Of a stretch of 64,000 nucleotides of DNA, positions 55,337 to 64,000 are shown one piece after another. Each line of letters opens with the position of its first letter. The first letter of the stretch is position 1. A program made the position numbers and the translations under genes. The notes under the pieces were generated by a model that made no database searches, was not told the origin of the DNA, and was given only the letters and a program-made list of their open reading frames with translations. The stretch lies in assembly GCA_021799275.1 (NCBI GenBank), contig JAJZAT010000014.1, positions 18,552 to 82,551 of the forward strand, written 5' to 3'. The stretch comes from Bacillota bacterium (GTDB taxonomy: Bacteria > Bacillota > Sulfobacillia > JAJZYS01 > JAJYTV01).

Positions 55337-56122
55337 CTAGGGGCGTCCCCCTTCGTCCTCCTCGCGCCAGATCGCCTTGACCGTCTCGTACGTCGCCGGA
55401 TAGTCCGCCGTGTAGCGCAGGTAGTGCGGGATGGGATAGCGCACGCCGCCCTGGTGGGTGCCGACGAGCCCTCTCGCGAAGGCGTCGGCGTCGGCCCAGG
55501 GCAGGGTGAACGCCATCTCGTGATCCTGCGTCTGGCCGAACACCCTGTCGCCGTAGCAGGGCAGGATGACCTGCGGCTTGCCCGTCTGACGGGTGCGGTT
55601 CACGATTTCGGCGCAGTCGGCCCTGGCACTGAACTCCGATGTGATGCTGCCGCCCGTCTCGAAGAGGGCGGCGGCCACCATGCGCATCACCTGCGCCGAA
55701 TTGCCGTAGACCGCCACGACCTCCGGTTCGAAGCGCGCCGTGCGCAACGGACCCACGAGTACGGTTCCCGCCACCTCCGCCCGCGGCACGCTGGCCTCCG
55801 TGCGCAGGGCCGCCTCCCGGTCCTTGGCGTACATGCCCTCGGCGAGCCTGCCTTCCGCGTAGAACTCCGGCGCCTGGCGAAAGGCGAACGCCACCGAAGC
55901 GATCGGGCAGGAAAGATCCTCACCCGCCATCGCGATCGTCCAGCCGTAGCGCCTCGCCATCGAGACACCCTGGCAAATGCTCACCTGTACGCCCAGGTCG
56001 GCTTTGGGCCGGCGCGTGCGCTCGGGCAATTCCTCTCCGTCCTTCAGCACGCGCAACGCGAGCGGGAACGTGTCCGGACGGACATACTGCTCGATCGCCG
56101 CGCCAAGTTCCGCTGCAGTCAT
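55337..56122 (-). CDS. DUF169 family protein
   Basis: 261 residues from the ATG at 56122 with GGGGGGAG upstream. Cysteines in SICQGVSMAR, LSCPIA and RADCAEIV and the phrase VAVYGNSAQVMRM fit the DUF169 (ArCR-like) family of unknown biochemical function. It is divergent from the penicillin acylase gene, with about 130 nt between them. Confidence 0.82.
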   Translation of the reverse strand: MTAAELGAAIEQYVRPDTFPLALRVLKDGEELPERTRRPKADLGVQVSICQGVSMARRYGWTIAMAGEDLSCPIASVAFAFRQAPEFYAEGRLAEGMYAKDREAALRTEASVPRAEVAGTVLVGPLRTARFEPEVVAVYGNSAQVMRMVAAALFETGGSITSEFSARADCAEIVNRTRQTGKPQVILPCYGDRVFGQTQDHEMAFTLPWADADAFARGLVGTHQGGVRYPIPHYLRYTADYPATYETVKAIWREEDEGGRP

Positions 56123-56252
56123 GGTGCTCCCCCCGTGTCCCAGCGTGCATGACGCTTTCGCCGCATGGAGGCGCCTGGCCTGCACATCGTTGCACGAAGG
56201 TACTTACAGCCGTCTTCACGAACCTCCCCATCCAGATTGAGGAGGGACAGCG

Positions 56253-58742
56253 TTGCGCCTGCTCCGTGCCGTCCTCTGGCTCGCCCTTGCCATCCTTGTG
56301 ACGCTGGTCCTGTCGACGCCGCTCGGACCGCTGCCCGCGCTTTTGCCGCTGCTGAACCCATCGCAAGGCGTCTGGTCGGTCGCGGGAGACGCGGCTTCGC
56401 AACCGGCGGGCACCGTGCATGTTCCCGGCCTGCTTGGCCCGGTATCCGTCGTCTGGTCCAAAGGTCAGGTCCCGCACGTGTTTGCGAGGAACGACCATGA
56501 CCTCTTCTTCATGCAAGGCTACCTGGAGGCCTCGAACCGCCTCTTCCAGATGGACGCGATGCGCCGCGAGGGGGAGGGAACCCTCGCGGCGATCCTCGGC
56601 AAGCCGGCGCTCCAAAACGACGAGCAGTTCCTCAGCTACGGCCTGCTCGTGGGGGCAAAGCGCACCCTGCGCTCCATGCGCCAGGACCCGGCCGGCCAAG
56701 CGGCCCTCCGGGACCTTGAGGCCTACAGCGCGGGCGTCAACCAGGTGATCAGGCAGGACGAGCAGAGCCACAACCTGCCGCTGATCATGAAGCTCCTCGG
56801 CTACAGCCCGAAGCCCTGGACCCCGCTTGATAGTCTCGTGGTGCAGGAGGACATGCAGAAGAACCTGTCGCTCAACCTGACCGCCCTCGACATGGCGGTG
56901 CTGGTGCAGAAGTTCGGACCGCAGCTCGCAAACGCCCTCCTGCCCCTGATGCCACCGAATGCCCAGCACCCGTACGACCCGGGCCCGTACGGCAAGCCCG
57001 CCACCGCACCGCTGCCGCCCGTGGCGGTGGGCAGCCGCGTATCCGCGACCGCCGCAGCACTCGCCGGGCGCATCCTCGGCTCCCCGTCGCTCTTCGCTGG
57101 CGCGTTCCAGGGGCTCGAGATGAGCAACAACTGGGTGGTCGGGGGGCAGCTGACCGCGTCGGGCAAGCCGCTCTTGGCCGGTGATCCGCACCTCGACCTC
57201 ACGTTGCCCTCGATCTGGTACGAACTACAGCTCGAGGACCCGCACTACGACGTCGCCGGCGTGAGCATCCCCGGCACGCCGGGCATCCTGATCGGACACA
57301 ACCGGCAGATCGCGTGGAGCCTCACGGACACCGAGAGCCAGAGCACGTTCTTCTATGTCGAGCATCTGAACGGCAAGCACCCGACCAAGTACCTCTACGA
57401 CGGCACCTGGCATCCGCTGACCTTCCACCGCTACACCCTGCAGGTGAAGGGCGGCAACACCGTCCACTACAGCGTGCCCTGGACCAACAATGGCCCGATC
57501 CTGACCGCGGACGGCCAGACGGTCGCGATGGACTGGACGGGGCAGATCGCTTCGCAAGACGTCACGGCCCTCCTGGCCGTCGACCAGGCTCAGGACTGGC
57601 AGCAGTTCAAGCACGCGCTCCTGCCCTGGAACAACCCGCCGCACAACTTCGTCTTCGCCGACAGGGCGGGCGAGATCGGCATCATCGCCCCCGGTTTCTA
57701 CCCGATCTTTCCGAAGGGCGTCCGCCCCTGGTTGCCGATGAACGGCACAGGCGGTTCGGAGTGGATCGGCAGAATTCCCGAGTCGGCGATACCCCAGTCC
57801 TACAACCCGCCGAACCATTTCCTCTGGTCCGCCAATCAGCGGCCGGTGGGCGCGAACTACCCCTACTACATCGGCACGGCGTGGGACTGGTTCTCGAACG
57901 GCTACCGGGCCGACACGATCTACAACTTCCTCGCGAATCCCAAGAATCAGCCCTTCACGGTGGCCAAGATGGAGCAACTCCAGTCCGACAACCAGGACTA
58001 TCTCGCATTGCACATGGCGCCCTTGATCGCCAAGGCTGGCAAGGAGCTGGGGCTCAAGGGTCCGGTCAAGCAGGCCGTGGCCAGTCTCGCGTCGTGGCCT
58101 GGCGTGATGAGCCAGAACTCCGTGCAGGCAGCCATCTACTACGCCTTCTGGCAGGACTACATGCAGGCCGTATTCGGCCCCTGGTGGCGGCAGGCCAAGG
58201 TGCCGGTCAGGAGGGATCCGGACCTTGCCATCTCGCAGGGTCTGACGCCCCTCGACGAGGACCTGCAGGTCTGGACGCTCGACCAGAGGAGTTCACCCTG
58301 GCTGATGGACCCGGCGACCCACCAGATGCGAAGCACGGACGCGCTCATGCGTCAGGCCCTGCGGCAGGCGATCGCCGGCCTCACGAAGACGCTCGGCCCG
58401 AACCCCACCCGCTGGCAGTGGGGACGAGAGCACAAGCGGCTCTTCGCATCGCTCTCCGGGTTGACCGCCCTGGCCCGCGGCCCGTACGCCTCGAGCGGCG
58501 ACGAAAACACGCCGGACGCCGCCGACTCCGGCCTCGTCGCGACGGCGGGCCCATCCTGGCGCATGGTTGTGGACCTCGGCAGCCTCTCGGCCTCCCGGGC
58601 GATCTACCCCGGCGGCCAGTCGGAGAACCCCGTGTCGCCCGACTACGCGAGCTTCCTGCCCTACTGGCTCCACTACCGCTACCTGCCCTTCGTCTGGGCC
58701 AAATCGGCCGCGACAGGCCAAAGAACCACGTACCAGCCCTGA
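56253..58742 (+). CDS. Penicillin acylase family protein (Ntn hydrolase)
   Basis: 829 residues from a TTG at 56253 with GAGGAGGG upstream. An N-terminal membrane or signal segment (LLRAVLWLALAILVTLVL) is followed by the alpha chain and a linker. The N-terminal nucleophile of the beta chain is Ser291 in GLEMSNNWVVGG, with LLAGDPHLDLTLPSIWYE and AWSLTDTESQ after it. The enzyme would self-cleave and act outside the membrane on an amide such as an acyl-homoserine lactone or acylated peptide; the natural substrate is unknown. Confidence 0.93.
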   Translation: MRLLRAVLWLALAILVTLVLSTPLGPLPALLPLLNPSQGVWSVAGDAASQPAGTVHVPGLLGPVSVVWSKGQVPHVFARNDHDLFFMQGYLEASNRLFQMDAMRREGEGTLAAILGKPALQNDEQFLSYGLLVGAKRTLRSMRQDPAGQAALRDLEAYSAGVNQVIRQDEQSHNLPLIMKLLGYSPKPWTPLDSLVVQEDMQKNLSLNLTALDMAVLVQKFGPQLANALLPLMPPNAQHPYDPGPYGKPATAPLPPVAVGSRVSATAAALAGRILGSPSLFAGAFQGLEMSNNWVVGGQLTASGKPLLAGDPHLDLTLPSIWYELQLEDPHYDVAGVSIPGTPGILIGHNRQIAWSLTDTESQSTFFYVEHLNGKHPTKYLYDGTWHPLTFHRYTLQVKGGNTVHYSVPWTNNGPILTADGQTVAMDWTGQIASQDVTALLAVDQAQDWQQFKHALLPWNNPPHNFVFADRAGEIGIIAPGFYPIFPKGVRPWLPMNGTGGSEWIGRIPESAIPQSYNPPNHFLWSANQRPVGANYPYYIGTAWDWFSNGYRADTIYNFLANPKNQPFTVAKMEQLQSDNQDYLALHMAPLIAKAGKELGLKGPVKQAVASLASWPGVMSQNSVQAAIYYAFWQDYMQAVFGPWWRQAKVPVRRDPDLAISQGLTPLDEDLQVWTLDQRSSPWLMDPATHQMRSTDALMRQALRQAIAGLTKTLGPNPTRWQWGREHKRLFASLSGLTALARGPYASSGDENTPDAADSGLVATAGPSWRMVVDLGSLSASRAIYPGGQSENPVSPDYASFLPYWLHYRYLPFVWAKSAATGQRTTYQP

Positions 58743-58754
58743 GGAGGATCATCC

Positions 58755-59141
58755 ATGCCGCAGGCTTCGCGCATCGCCGCCCTCGTCGCCGCGCTCGTCC
58801 TGACCTGGCTCCTCACCCTCTGGCTCGGTCCTTGGGGTCCCCTCCTCGCAGGCGTCCTCGCCGGTCGCTTCGCGCCCAGGCGTGGCGGGTTCATCTATCC
58901 GGCCCTGGGGGGACTCGTGGCGTGGCTCGCCTGGTTCGCCGCCACCGCCGTGACCGCCCCGCTCGTGCCCTTGGCGCGGCTTCTCGGCGCCATCGTCGGC
59001 ATCGGCGCGGCCGGCGGGCTCGCGCTGCCCCTCATCGCCAGCGTGCTCTGCGCTGTGGTCGTGGGGCTCGGTGCCCTGGCGGGCGCCGCCATCTTCACGC
59101 TGATCCACCCGCAGCCGGCCAACTCCTCGCTTTCAAGCTGA
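58755..59141 (+). CDS. Hypothetical four-span membrane protein
   Basis: 128 residues. The ATG at 58755 has GAGGA upstream. About four hydrophobic segments, beginning AALVAALVLTWLLTLWLGPWG, with a glycine/alanine-rich centre. It lies 12 nt after the acylase gene and is probably co-transcribed. I do not recognise a specific family. Confidence 0.65.
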   Translation: MPQASRIAALVAALVLTWLLTLWLGPWGPLLAGVLAGRFAPRRGGFIYPALGGLVAWLAWFAATAVTAPLVPLARLLGAIVGIGAAGGLALPLIASVLCAVVVGLGALAGAAIFTLIHPQPANSSLSS

Positions 59142-59219
59142 AGCCAGTTTCCGCCAGTCGAGGCGCAGGCACGATTGCGCATACTGACCGGGAGCCACCA
59201 TTCGAGGAGGCGCCCCCGG

Positions 59220-60530
59220 TTGGACAATCTCCTCGCCGCCCGCATCCAGATGGGCTTCACGCTCGGCTTCCACATGCTGTTCGCCGCGTTCGGCGTCGGC
59301 TTTCCTCTGCTCATGCTGGTCGCGGAGGGCGTCGCGCTGCGCGGTGGTCCCGCCCACTATCTGACGCTCGCCAAGACCTGGGGCAAGGCGAACGCTCTGC
59401 TGTTCGCGGTCGGAGCAGTCAGCGGCACGGCCTTGGCCTTCGAACTCGGCCTGCTCTGGCCCGGCTTCATGCTGTTTTCGGGCAGCACCATCGGCGCAGG
59501 CTTCGCTACCGAGGCGTTCGCGTTTTTCCTCGAGGCGATCTTCATCGGCCTCTATCTCTACGGCTGGAACCGTCTCACTCGCCTCGGCCACTGGCTTGCC
59601 GGCCTTCCCATCGTGATCGGCGGCATCGCCTCCGCCGCGCTCGTCGTCTCCGTCGACGCGTGGATGCAGCACCCGGTGGGCGCCGCGACGCTTCTTAGAG
59701 CGCCCGCGGCCGCAGCCCCCTTCGCCATGCTCTTCGGCAACCCGCACTGGCTCGTCATGGCGCTGCACGCCACCATCGCGTGCTTCGCCGCCACGGGCTT
59801 CACCCTGGAGACGGTGTATGCCTACGGCATGTTGCGCGGCCGGCGCGACGAGGTGCATAGGGCCGGACTCAAGATCGCGATGGTGCTCGCGACCGGCGCC
59901 GCCATCCTCATGCCGTTGACGGGCGACATGAGCGGCAAGGCCGTGGCCGCGTTCCAGCCGACCAAACTGGCGGCGATGGAGTCCCAGTTCCGCACCGAGA
60001 CGGCGGCGCCGCTGCGGATCGGCGGCCTGCCGGACCCGAAGGCGCGCACGGTCCGCTACGCCCTGGAGATCCCCGGCGGGCTCAGCTGGCTCGCCTACGG
60101 CCGCAGCTCGGCCAAGGTCCAGGGGCTCGACCAGGTGGCGACCGTCGACTGGCCCGACGTGCCGGTGACGCACGTATCCTTTCAGTTGATGGTGGGCGCA
60201 GGCACGCTGATGGTCCTGATCGCCCTCTACTACTGGTGGAACATGCGCCATAGAGGGCGCGGCCTGACGAGAAGTCTCCTCCGGACACTCGTCGCGGGTG
60301 GTCCGCTCGCGTTCCTCGCGCTCGAGACCGGCTGGGTGGTGACGGAGGTTGGGCGGCAGCCCTGGGTCGTCTACGGTGTGCAGCGCACTGCGGACGCCGT
60401 CACGCCGGTGCACGACCTGCTCGGCTACCTCACCCTCTATGCCCTACTCTATCTCCTGCTGGGCACGACGGTGCTCTGGCTGCTCCGCCGCGTCGAACGC
60501 GACGCCCCGGCCCTGGAGGAGGCGGCATGA
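59220..60530 (+). CDS. cydA: Cytochrome bd quinol oxidase subunit I
   Basis: 436 residues from a TTG at 59220 with GGAGG upstream. RIQMGFTLGFHMLFAAFG carries the heme b595 histidine; LETGWVVTEVGRQPWVVYG is the conserved region near the end. The quinol-binding Q loop is short, as in Bacillus-type and cyanide-insensitive oxidases. It reduces oxygen to water with electrons from the quinol pool in the membrane. It overlaps cydB by 4 nt. Confidence 0.96.
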   Translation: MDNLLAARIQMGFTLGFHMLFAAFGVGFPLLMLVAEGVALRGGPAHYLTLAKTWGKANALLFAVGAVSGTALAFELGLLWPGFMLFSGSTIGAGFATEAFAFFLEAIFIGLYLYGWNRLTRLGHWLAGLPIVIGGIASAALVVSVDAWMQHPVGAATLLRAPAAAAPFAMLFGNPHWLVMALHATIACFAATGFTLETVYAYGMLRGRRDEVHRAGLKIAMVLATGAAILMPLTGDMSGKAVAAFQPTKLAAMESQFRTETAAPLRIGGLPDPKARTVRYALEIPGGLSWLAYGRSSAKVQGLDQVATVDWPDVPVTHVSFQLMVGAGTLMVLIALYYWWNMRHRGRGLTRSLLRTLVAGGPLAFLALETGWVVTEVGRQPWVVYGVQRTADAVTPVHDLLGYLTLYALLYLLLGTTVLWLLRRVERDAPALEEAA

Positions 60531-61549
60531 CGCCCTGGGCGCCGTGGCCGGACGTCGCCTGGCTCGTCGCGGTCGCCGCCATGACCGCCTACATGCTCCT
60601 TGGCGGCGCCGATTTCGGTGGCGGCGTCTGGGATCTCTTCGCCACGGGGCAGGACGCGGCATCGCAGCGGCGCGCGATCGCGCGGGCGATGGGGCCGGTG
60701 TGGGAAGCGAACCACGTCTGGTTGATCTTCCTGCTGATCCTGCTGTTCACAGGCTTCCCGCTCGCCTTCCACCGCCTGGTCATCGGTCTCTACCTGCCGC
60801 TCAATCTCGTGCTGCTTGGCATCATCCTGCGCGGCGCGGCCTTCGTCTTCCGGGCGCATGGCCGTCGCGGCGTCGGCCAGCAGTCCACCTGGGGCAGGAT
60901 CTTCGGCGCGGCCAGCAGCCTTACGGTCGTGCTGCTCGGCGCGGCTCTCGCCGCCGTGTCCAGCGGAGGAGACTTCATGGTGGCCTGGCGCTCGTATCTC
61001 AGCCCCTTCGCCATCCTGACGGGCCTCTTCGCGCTGGCCGCGGCCGCCTACCTGGCCGCCACCTACCTCACCTTCGAGGCCCAGGGCAGCCTGCGCGAGA
61101 CCTTCCGCAGGCGGGCGCTGCTGGCGGCAGAGGCTGCCGGACTCGCCGCCTTGCTGGACCTCGGCCTGATGAGCTTCGAGGCGCCGCGCCTCTTCATCCG
61201 CCTGGTGGCCCCCGACATCCTCGGTCTCGTGCTGCTGGTGGCTCTGCTTGGCGTCGGCTCGTACGTCAGCCTGCGCCACAGGCACGATGGGCTCGGCAGG
61301 TTTCTCGCGGCTTCAGCCCTGTCCGTGATGCTCTGGTCCTGGGCCGCTGCCCAGTGGCCTTACATCATCTACCCCGGCTTCACGGTGTACGGCAGCGCAG
61401 CACCAGCCCTCGCGCTGCGTCAGGTGCTGACGCTGGTGCCGTTCGGCCTCCTGCTGCTTGTTCCGTCGCTTTGGCTGCTCCTACACGTGTTCAAGGGACG
61501 TCTGCCGATCGACGCTGAGGCCGGGCGTCGTCCGAACCCCGCGCGATAG
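60527..61549 (+). CDS. cydB: Cytochrome bd quinol oxidase subunit II
   Basis: 340 residues with eight or nine membrane spans. The opening YMLLGGADFGGGVWDLFATG and GPVWEANHVWLIFLL are family signatures. It pairs with CydA. No cydCD assembly genes are in the window. It overlaps cydA by 4 nt. Confidence 0.95.
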   Translation: MTPWAPWPDVAWLVAVAAMTAYMLLGGADFGGGVWDLFATGQDAASQRRAIARAMGPVWEANHVWLIFLLILLFTGFPLAFHRLVIGLYLPLNLVLLGIILRGAAFVFRAHGRRGVGQQSTWGRIFGAASSLTVVLLGAALAAVSSGGDFMVAWRSYLSPFAILTGLFALAAAAYLAATYLTFEAQGSLRETFRRRALLAAEAAGLAALLDLGLMSFEAPRLFIRLVAPDILGLVLLVALLGVGSYVSLRHRHDGLGRFLAASALSVMLWSWAAAQWPYIIYPGFTVYGSAAPALALRQVLTLVPFGLLLLVPSLWLLLHVFKGRLPIDAEAGRRPNPAR

Positions 61550-61784
61550 CCACGCCGCCGTCCGGCGCGACGATACTCCGCAAGACTCTGCCCTTGTTCT
61601 CCAGCACCGAGCGAAAGCGTGCTTCTTTCATTGCTGGCAGGTCATCCCTGTAAAGCGTAGAAGGTCCAGGGTGCCGCCAGCGACGTTGCCTGCAAGGGGT
61701 CCTCCAAGGTGCCATCGGCCAGGCGATCACATCGGCAGATTGGCAGGGGTCGGCACGGGGCGGCAGGAATGAGGATGATCCGAC

Positions 61785-63134
61785 ATGCGGATCGGACGAC
61801 TGCTCGCCTTGATCTCGATCGCTGCCCTGCTCGCGGCCTGCGGCAGCCCGCCGCAGAGTGCCGGCCACCACGGGCATAAGCCGTCGTCGGCCACCAAGGT
61901 CGCACCGGCGCCCACGGGCGGCACTGGAACGTCCACAGGATCCTCCGGCGCGTCGCCCTCGCCGGTCGCAAGCGGCACGACGCCTGCGCAGACGCCGCAG
62001 ATCACCGGTCCGCACCGGGTCGTGAACGGCTGCGACCCGACGATGATCGATCCGGCCGGTCCGTTCGGCATGTGCCTGGACGGCCTGCCGCACTTCTACT
62101 GCTGCAGTTCGGCGGCCACCGGCTGGTCCGGCGTCATCGCGGGGATGGACGTCGACATCAAGGGCGCGGTGCCCATCGATCCCGAGACCGGCAAGCCGCA
62201 AAGCTCGGCGGTCCTGCTTCTCGGCCCGAACGGCTGGCGCGAGGCGATTCCGGTCGCCGCAAGCGGCGCATTCGATCAGCAGGTCACCTTTCCTACGGCT
62301 GGCGTCTACCAGATCGGCGTCCAGTATCGCGGGGCCCCCGCGAATCTTCAAGCCTTCCCGGTCGCGTGGCGCTGGGACGTGCGTCAGGGGACCAGCGTCG
62401 CCGACGTCTTTCCGTCCGAGAGCGGCTACTTCCCGCAGGGCGACGTGCTGCTACTGCAGGAGATCGGGCGTCCCGCCACCTTCACGATCAGGCTCGAGAC
62501 CGCGCAGGGTGTACCCCAGCCCGGCGCCGACCTGGCCATCGGTGCATGGCACCCCTTCAAGCAGGAACCGCCCCTGGCGAACGCCCAGGGCGACGTGACG
62601 TTCACACTCCCGAAGACAGATTGGATCGTCAGCGCGGGCCAAGTTGAACCGGGCCTCCTGCTGATGTCCTACGCCGACATCCGCCCGCAAGGGGACACGC
62701 TCGTTGGCTTTCCCACATGGCAAGGCCCAACCGCGTTGCCCACGAAGGAGCCCTTTTCCATCAGGCAGAACGGCGTCCGCTACTACGACCTTGCAGACTT
62801 CCTAGCCCGCGCCGCCGGCGGCAACAGCTTCGGGCCCGGAATGGCCGCAGCCTACGCCTACGACGCGTCGAACGACGTCGTGGCGCTAACCAACGAGATG
62901 AGTCGGGCCCAGGCCAGGATCCTCCGCTCGACAGGCGCCGTGCAGAAGGCGACCGTCTCCGGCTTCTACCATCCGATCACCACCTGGACGACCGTCGGTA
63001 CGGTGAAGACTCTCATGCAAGGCGACCAGGCCTACTTGGTGATGCCAGACCTCGTCACCGTCGCGGGAGCACTCGGCTGGGCAGCGCCAGACGGCAGTGG
63101 AGGCATGTATTTCACGTTCCCATGGGTGCCCTGA
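61785..63134 (+). CDS. Hypothetical lipoprotein
   Basis: 449 residues. Signal peptide MRIGRLLALISIAALLAAC with lipobox LAAC, then a Gly/Ser/Thr/Pro-rich linker to about residue 70. A Cys-containing patch follows (VVNGCDP, MCLDGLPHFYCCSS), then beta-rich sequence (about 120-320). The last 110 residues (NGVRYYDLADFLARAAGG to YFTFPWVP) recall the copper-amine-oxidase N-like stalk domain, by pattern only. It is a surface protein of unknown role. Confidence 0.65.
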   Translation: MRIGRLLALISIAALLAACGSPPQSAGHHGHKPSSATKVAPAPTGGTGTSTGSSGASPSPVASGTTPAQTPQITGPHRVVNGCDPTMIDPAGPFGMCLDGLPHFYCCSSAATGWSGVIAGMDVDIKGAVPIDPETGKPQSSAVLLLGPNGWREAIPVAASGAFDQQVTFPTAGVYQIGVQYRGAPANLQAFPVAWRWDVRQGTSVADVFPSESGYFPQGDVLLLQEIGRPATFTIRLETAQGVPQPGADLAIGAWHPFKQEPPLANAQGDVTFTLPKTDWIVSAGQVEPGLLLMSYADIRPQGDTLVGFPTWQGPTALPTKEPFSIRQNGVRYYDLADFLARAAGGNSFGPGMAAAYAYDASNDVVALTNEMSRAQARILRSTGAVQKATVSGFYHPITTWTTVGTVKTLMQGDQAYLVMPDLVTVAGALGWAAPDGSGGMYFTFPWVP

Positions 63135-63222
63135 TCGTCGTGGCTCGTCTCACCGGTGACGGCAGTCCGTGGCGCCTCGCGACGACGCGGCGAACGCGGC
63201 CGATGGCGGCTGGCAGTACGCG

Positions 63223-63591
63223 TCAGGCAAGCGGCGAACAGTTCTCCTCCGGAACCCTGCCCTCATCGCCTTGGGCGTTCCTGCACCAGATCCAGGCCCC
63301 CACGACCTCGAATCCGGTCAGGGCGTCGCCCGGTGTCACGGTCAGCTCGATGCTGCTGTAATCTCTGAGGGCCCAGGCGGTCCCGTCCTTGCGCATGTCC
63401 AGATACGCCTCGTGGACCCAGCCGGACACCTCTGTCCGAGCGTCCGTGCACCAAAGCCATGAGGTCCACGTTTCGTCCCTGCGTCCCACCGACACGACGT
63501 CGCCGGCGCGCAGGCGGAGCGGCCGCTCGTAGCTGCGTCTGTGGGCCGCGGTGACGCGATACTTGCGGCCGACCTCCGCCCGATCCTCCAA
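63223..63591 (-). CDS. Variant SH3 domain protein
   Basis: 122 residues from a TTG at 63591 with GGGAGG upstream; the frame opens slightly earlier. Two tandem SH3-like units are visible: RLRAGDVVSVGRRDETWTSW to SGWVHEAYLD, and SSIELTVTPGDALTGFEV to EGRVPEENCSPL. This matches small bacterial variant-SH3 proteins of unknown role. It converges with the lipoprotein gene. Confidence 0.8.
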   Translation of the reverse strand: MEDRAEVGRKYRVTAAHRRSYERPLRLRAGDVVSVGRRDETWTSWLWCTDARTEVSGWVHEAYLDMRKDGTAWALRDYSSIELTVTPGDALTGFEVVGAWIWCRNAQGDEGRVPEENCSPLA

Positions 63592-63685
63592 CCGATCGCC
63601 TCCCAAGAGCCTCCGCAAGGAACCTCGAAACCCAATACCTCAGTTTAAGCAGATTGTTTGAAACCACGAGGAGGTAAATCACGTA

Positions 63686-63904
63686 GTGAATCAGCACATC
63701 ATCTCTGCGGGAATCGTAGTCGTCGAAAACTCGTCGGTCTTAGTGGTATCAGATCGAGGTACGTGGGGGCTGCCCAAAGGTGGTGTGGAACTCGATGAGC
63801 CTCTGACCGAGACTGCGATACGAGAGGCGAGGGAGGAAACAGGGTTGGAGGTGGGTGTTCGAGGGTGCGGTGCATATCTGTGGTGGTGCGCTAACCCAAT
63901 TTAG
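63686..63904 (+). pseudogene. Truncated Nudix hydrolase
   Basis: 72 codons from a GTG at 63686 with GAGGAGGT upstream. The Nudix box is intact (GGVELDEPLTETAIREAREE, then TGL) and GTWGLPKGG precedes it, but the frame ends after about half the usual length. The codons after the stop do not continue a Nudix fold. Base composition here is clearly lower in GC than in the rest of the window, a sign of recent arrival or decay. A short functional protein is unlikely but possible. Confidence 0.6.
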
Positions 63905-64000
63905 GCAGCATCTTGGGCATCCCGCCTGATGAGTGCAACGCGAGGTGCATTGCGGAGCGGACGGTGGTCGAAGAAGTTGCGCCAACGATCGTGGGAGGAG

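Noticed and set aside
57314..59698. 794-codon frame across the acylase, membrane protein and cydA genes
   Set aside because: It runs out of frame through three well-supported genes and has arginine/proline-rich low-complexity sequence.

Overview
This 64 kb window is a very GC-rich bacterial chromosome segment, densely packed with many overlapping genes. Three blocks are typical of Bacillota (Firmicutes): rrf2-iscS-mnmA, hisS-aspS with a probable 6S RNA beside aspS, and dtd / relA-apt-recJ / secF-secD. SufU-type SUF genes, HemQ, purine-rich ribosome-binding sites and clear TTGACA-N17-TATAAT-like promoters fit the same assignment. TTG and GTG starts are common, so several starts were set by the Shine-Dalgarno sequence rather than by the longest frame. 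Cytochrome bd genes and HemQ point to life with oxygen. The picture is of a high-GC, deep-branching member of the Bacillota; the genus cannot be named from sequence alone. No CRISPR array, rRNA operon, prophage or intact insertion sequence was seen.

Layout. 1-4.0 kb (minus): an operon with its own promoter, rrf2-iscS-mnmA followed by a PRC-barrel protein, a zinc ribbon, a small membrane protein and the start of an AI-2E family transporter. 4.0-11.2 kb: a PHP phosphoesterase, then (minus) hutH, glutamate formimidoyltransferase, hutI, a cyclodeaminase-like gene and rarA; urocanase is missing. 11.4-16.8 kb (plus): a secreted protein, hisS-aspS, the 6S RNA candidate and threonine aldolase. 17-24 kb (minus): the SUF operon sufC-D-S-U-B, Rieske ferredoxin and an Rrf2 regulator, followed by a PrdB/GrdB-like selenoprotein gene read through an in-frame UGA. 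23.7-34.5 kb: EamA transporter, kbl, hemQ, an NAD-epimerase, an aldolase/alcohol dehydrogenase/SCP2/aldehyde dehydrogenase cluster, a metallo-hydrolase and dtd. 34.7-46.8 kb: a frameshifted lipoprotein pseudogene, a radical SAM/SPASM protein, DUF488, relA, apt, recJ, a cation exporter, a metallo-hydrolase and secF-secD. 46.9-50.7 kb: the selB operon and tRNA-Pro(CGG). 50.8-64 kb: Nudix, two TrkA-type proteins, a glutamate-synthase-like FMN protein, an SPFH protein, a penicillin acylase homologue, cydAB, lipoprotein and SH3 genes, and a truncated Nudix gene in lower-GC DNA.

The most notable observation is the selenoprotein. A PrdB-like frame stops at a UGA exactly where the family has its redox-active selenocysteine (UxxC), the frame continues in homologous sequence, and a perfect 8-bp hairpin with a G-initiated loop lies at the distance expected of a bacterial SECIS element. 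The same window encodes SelB, the elongation factor that reads such signals. Automatic annotation would split or truncate this gene.
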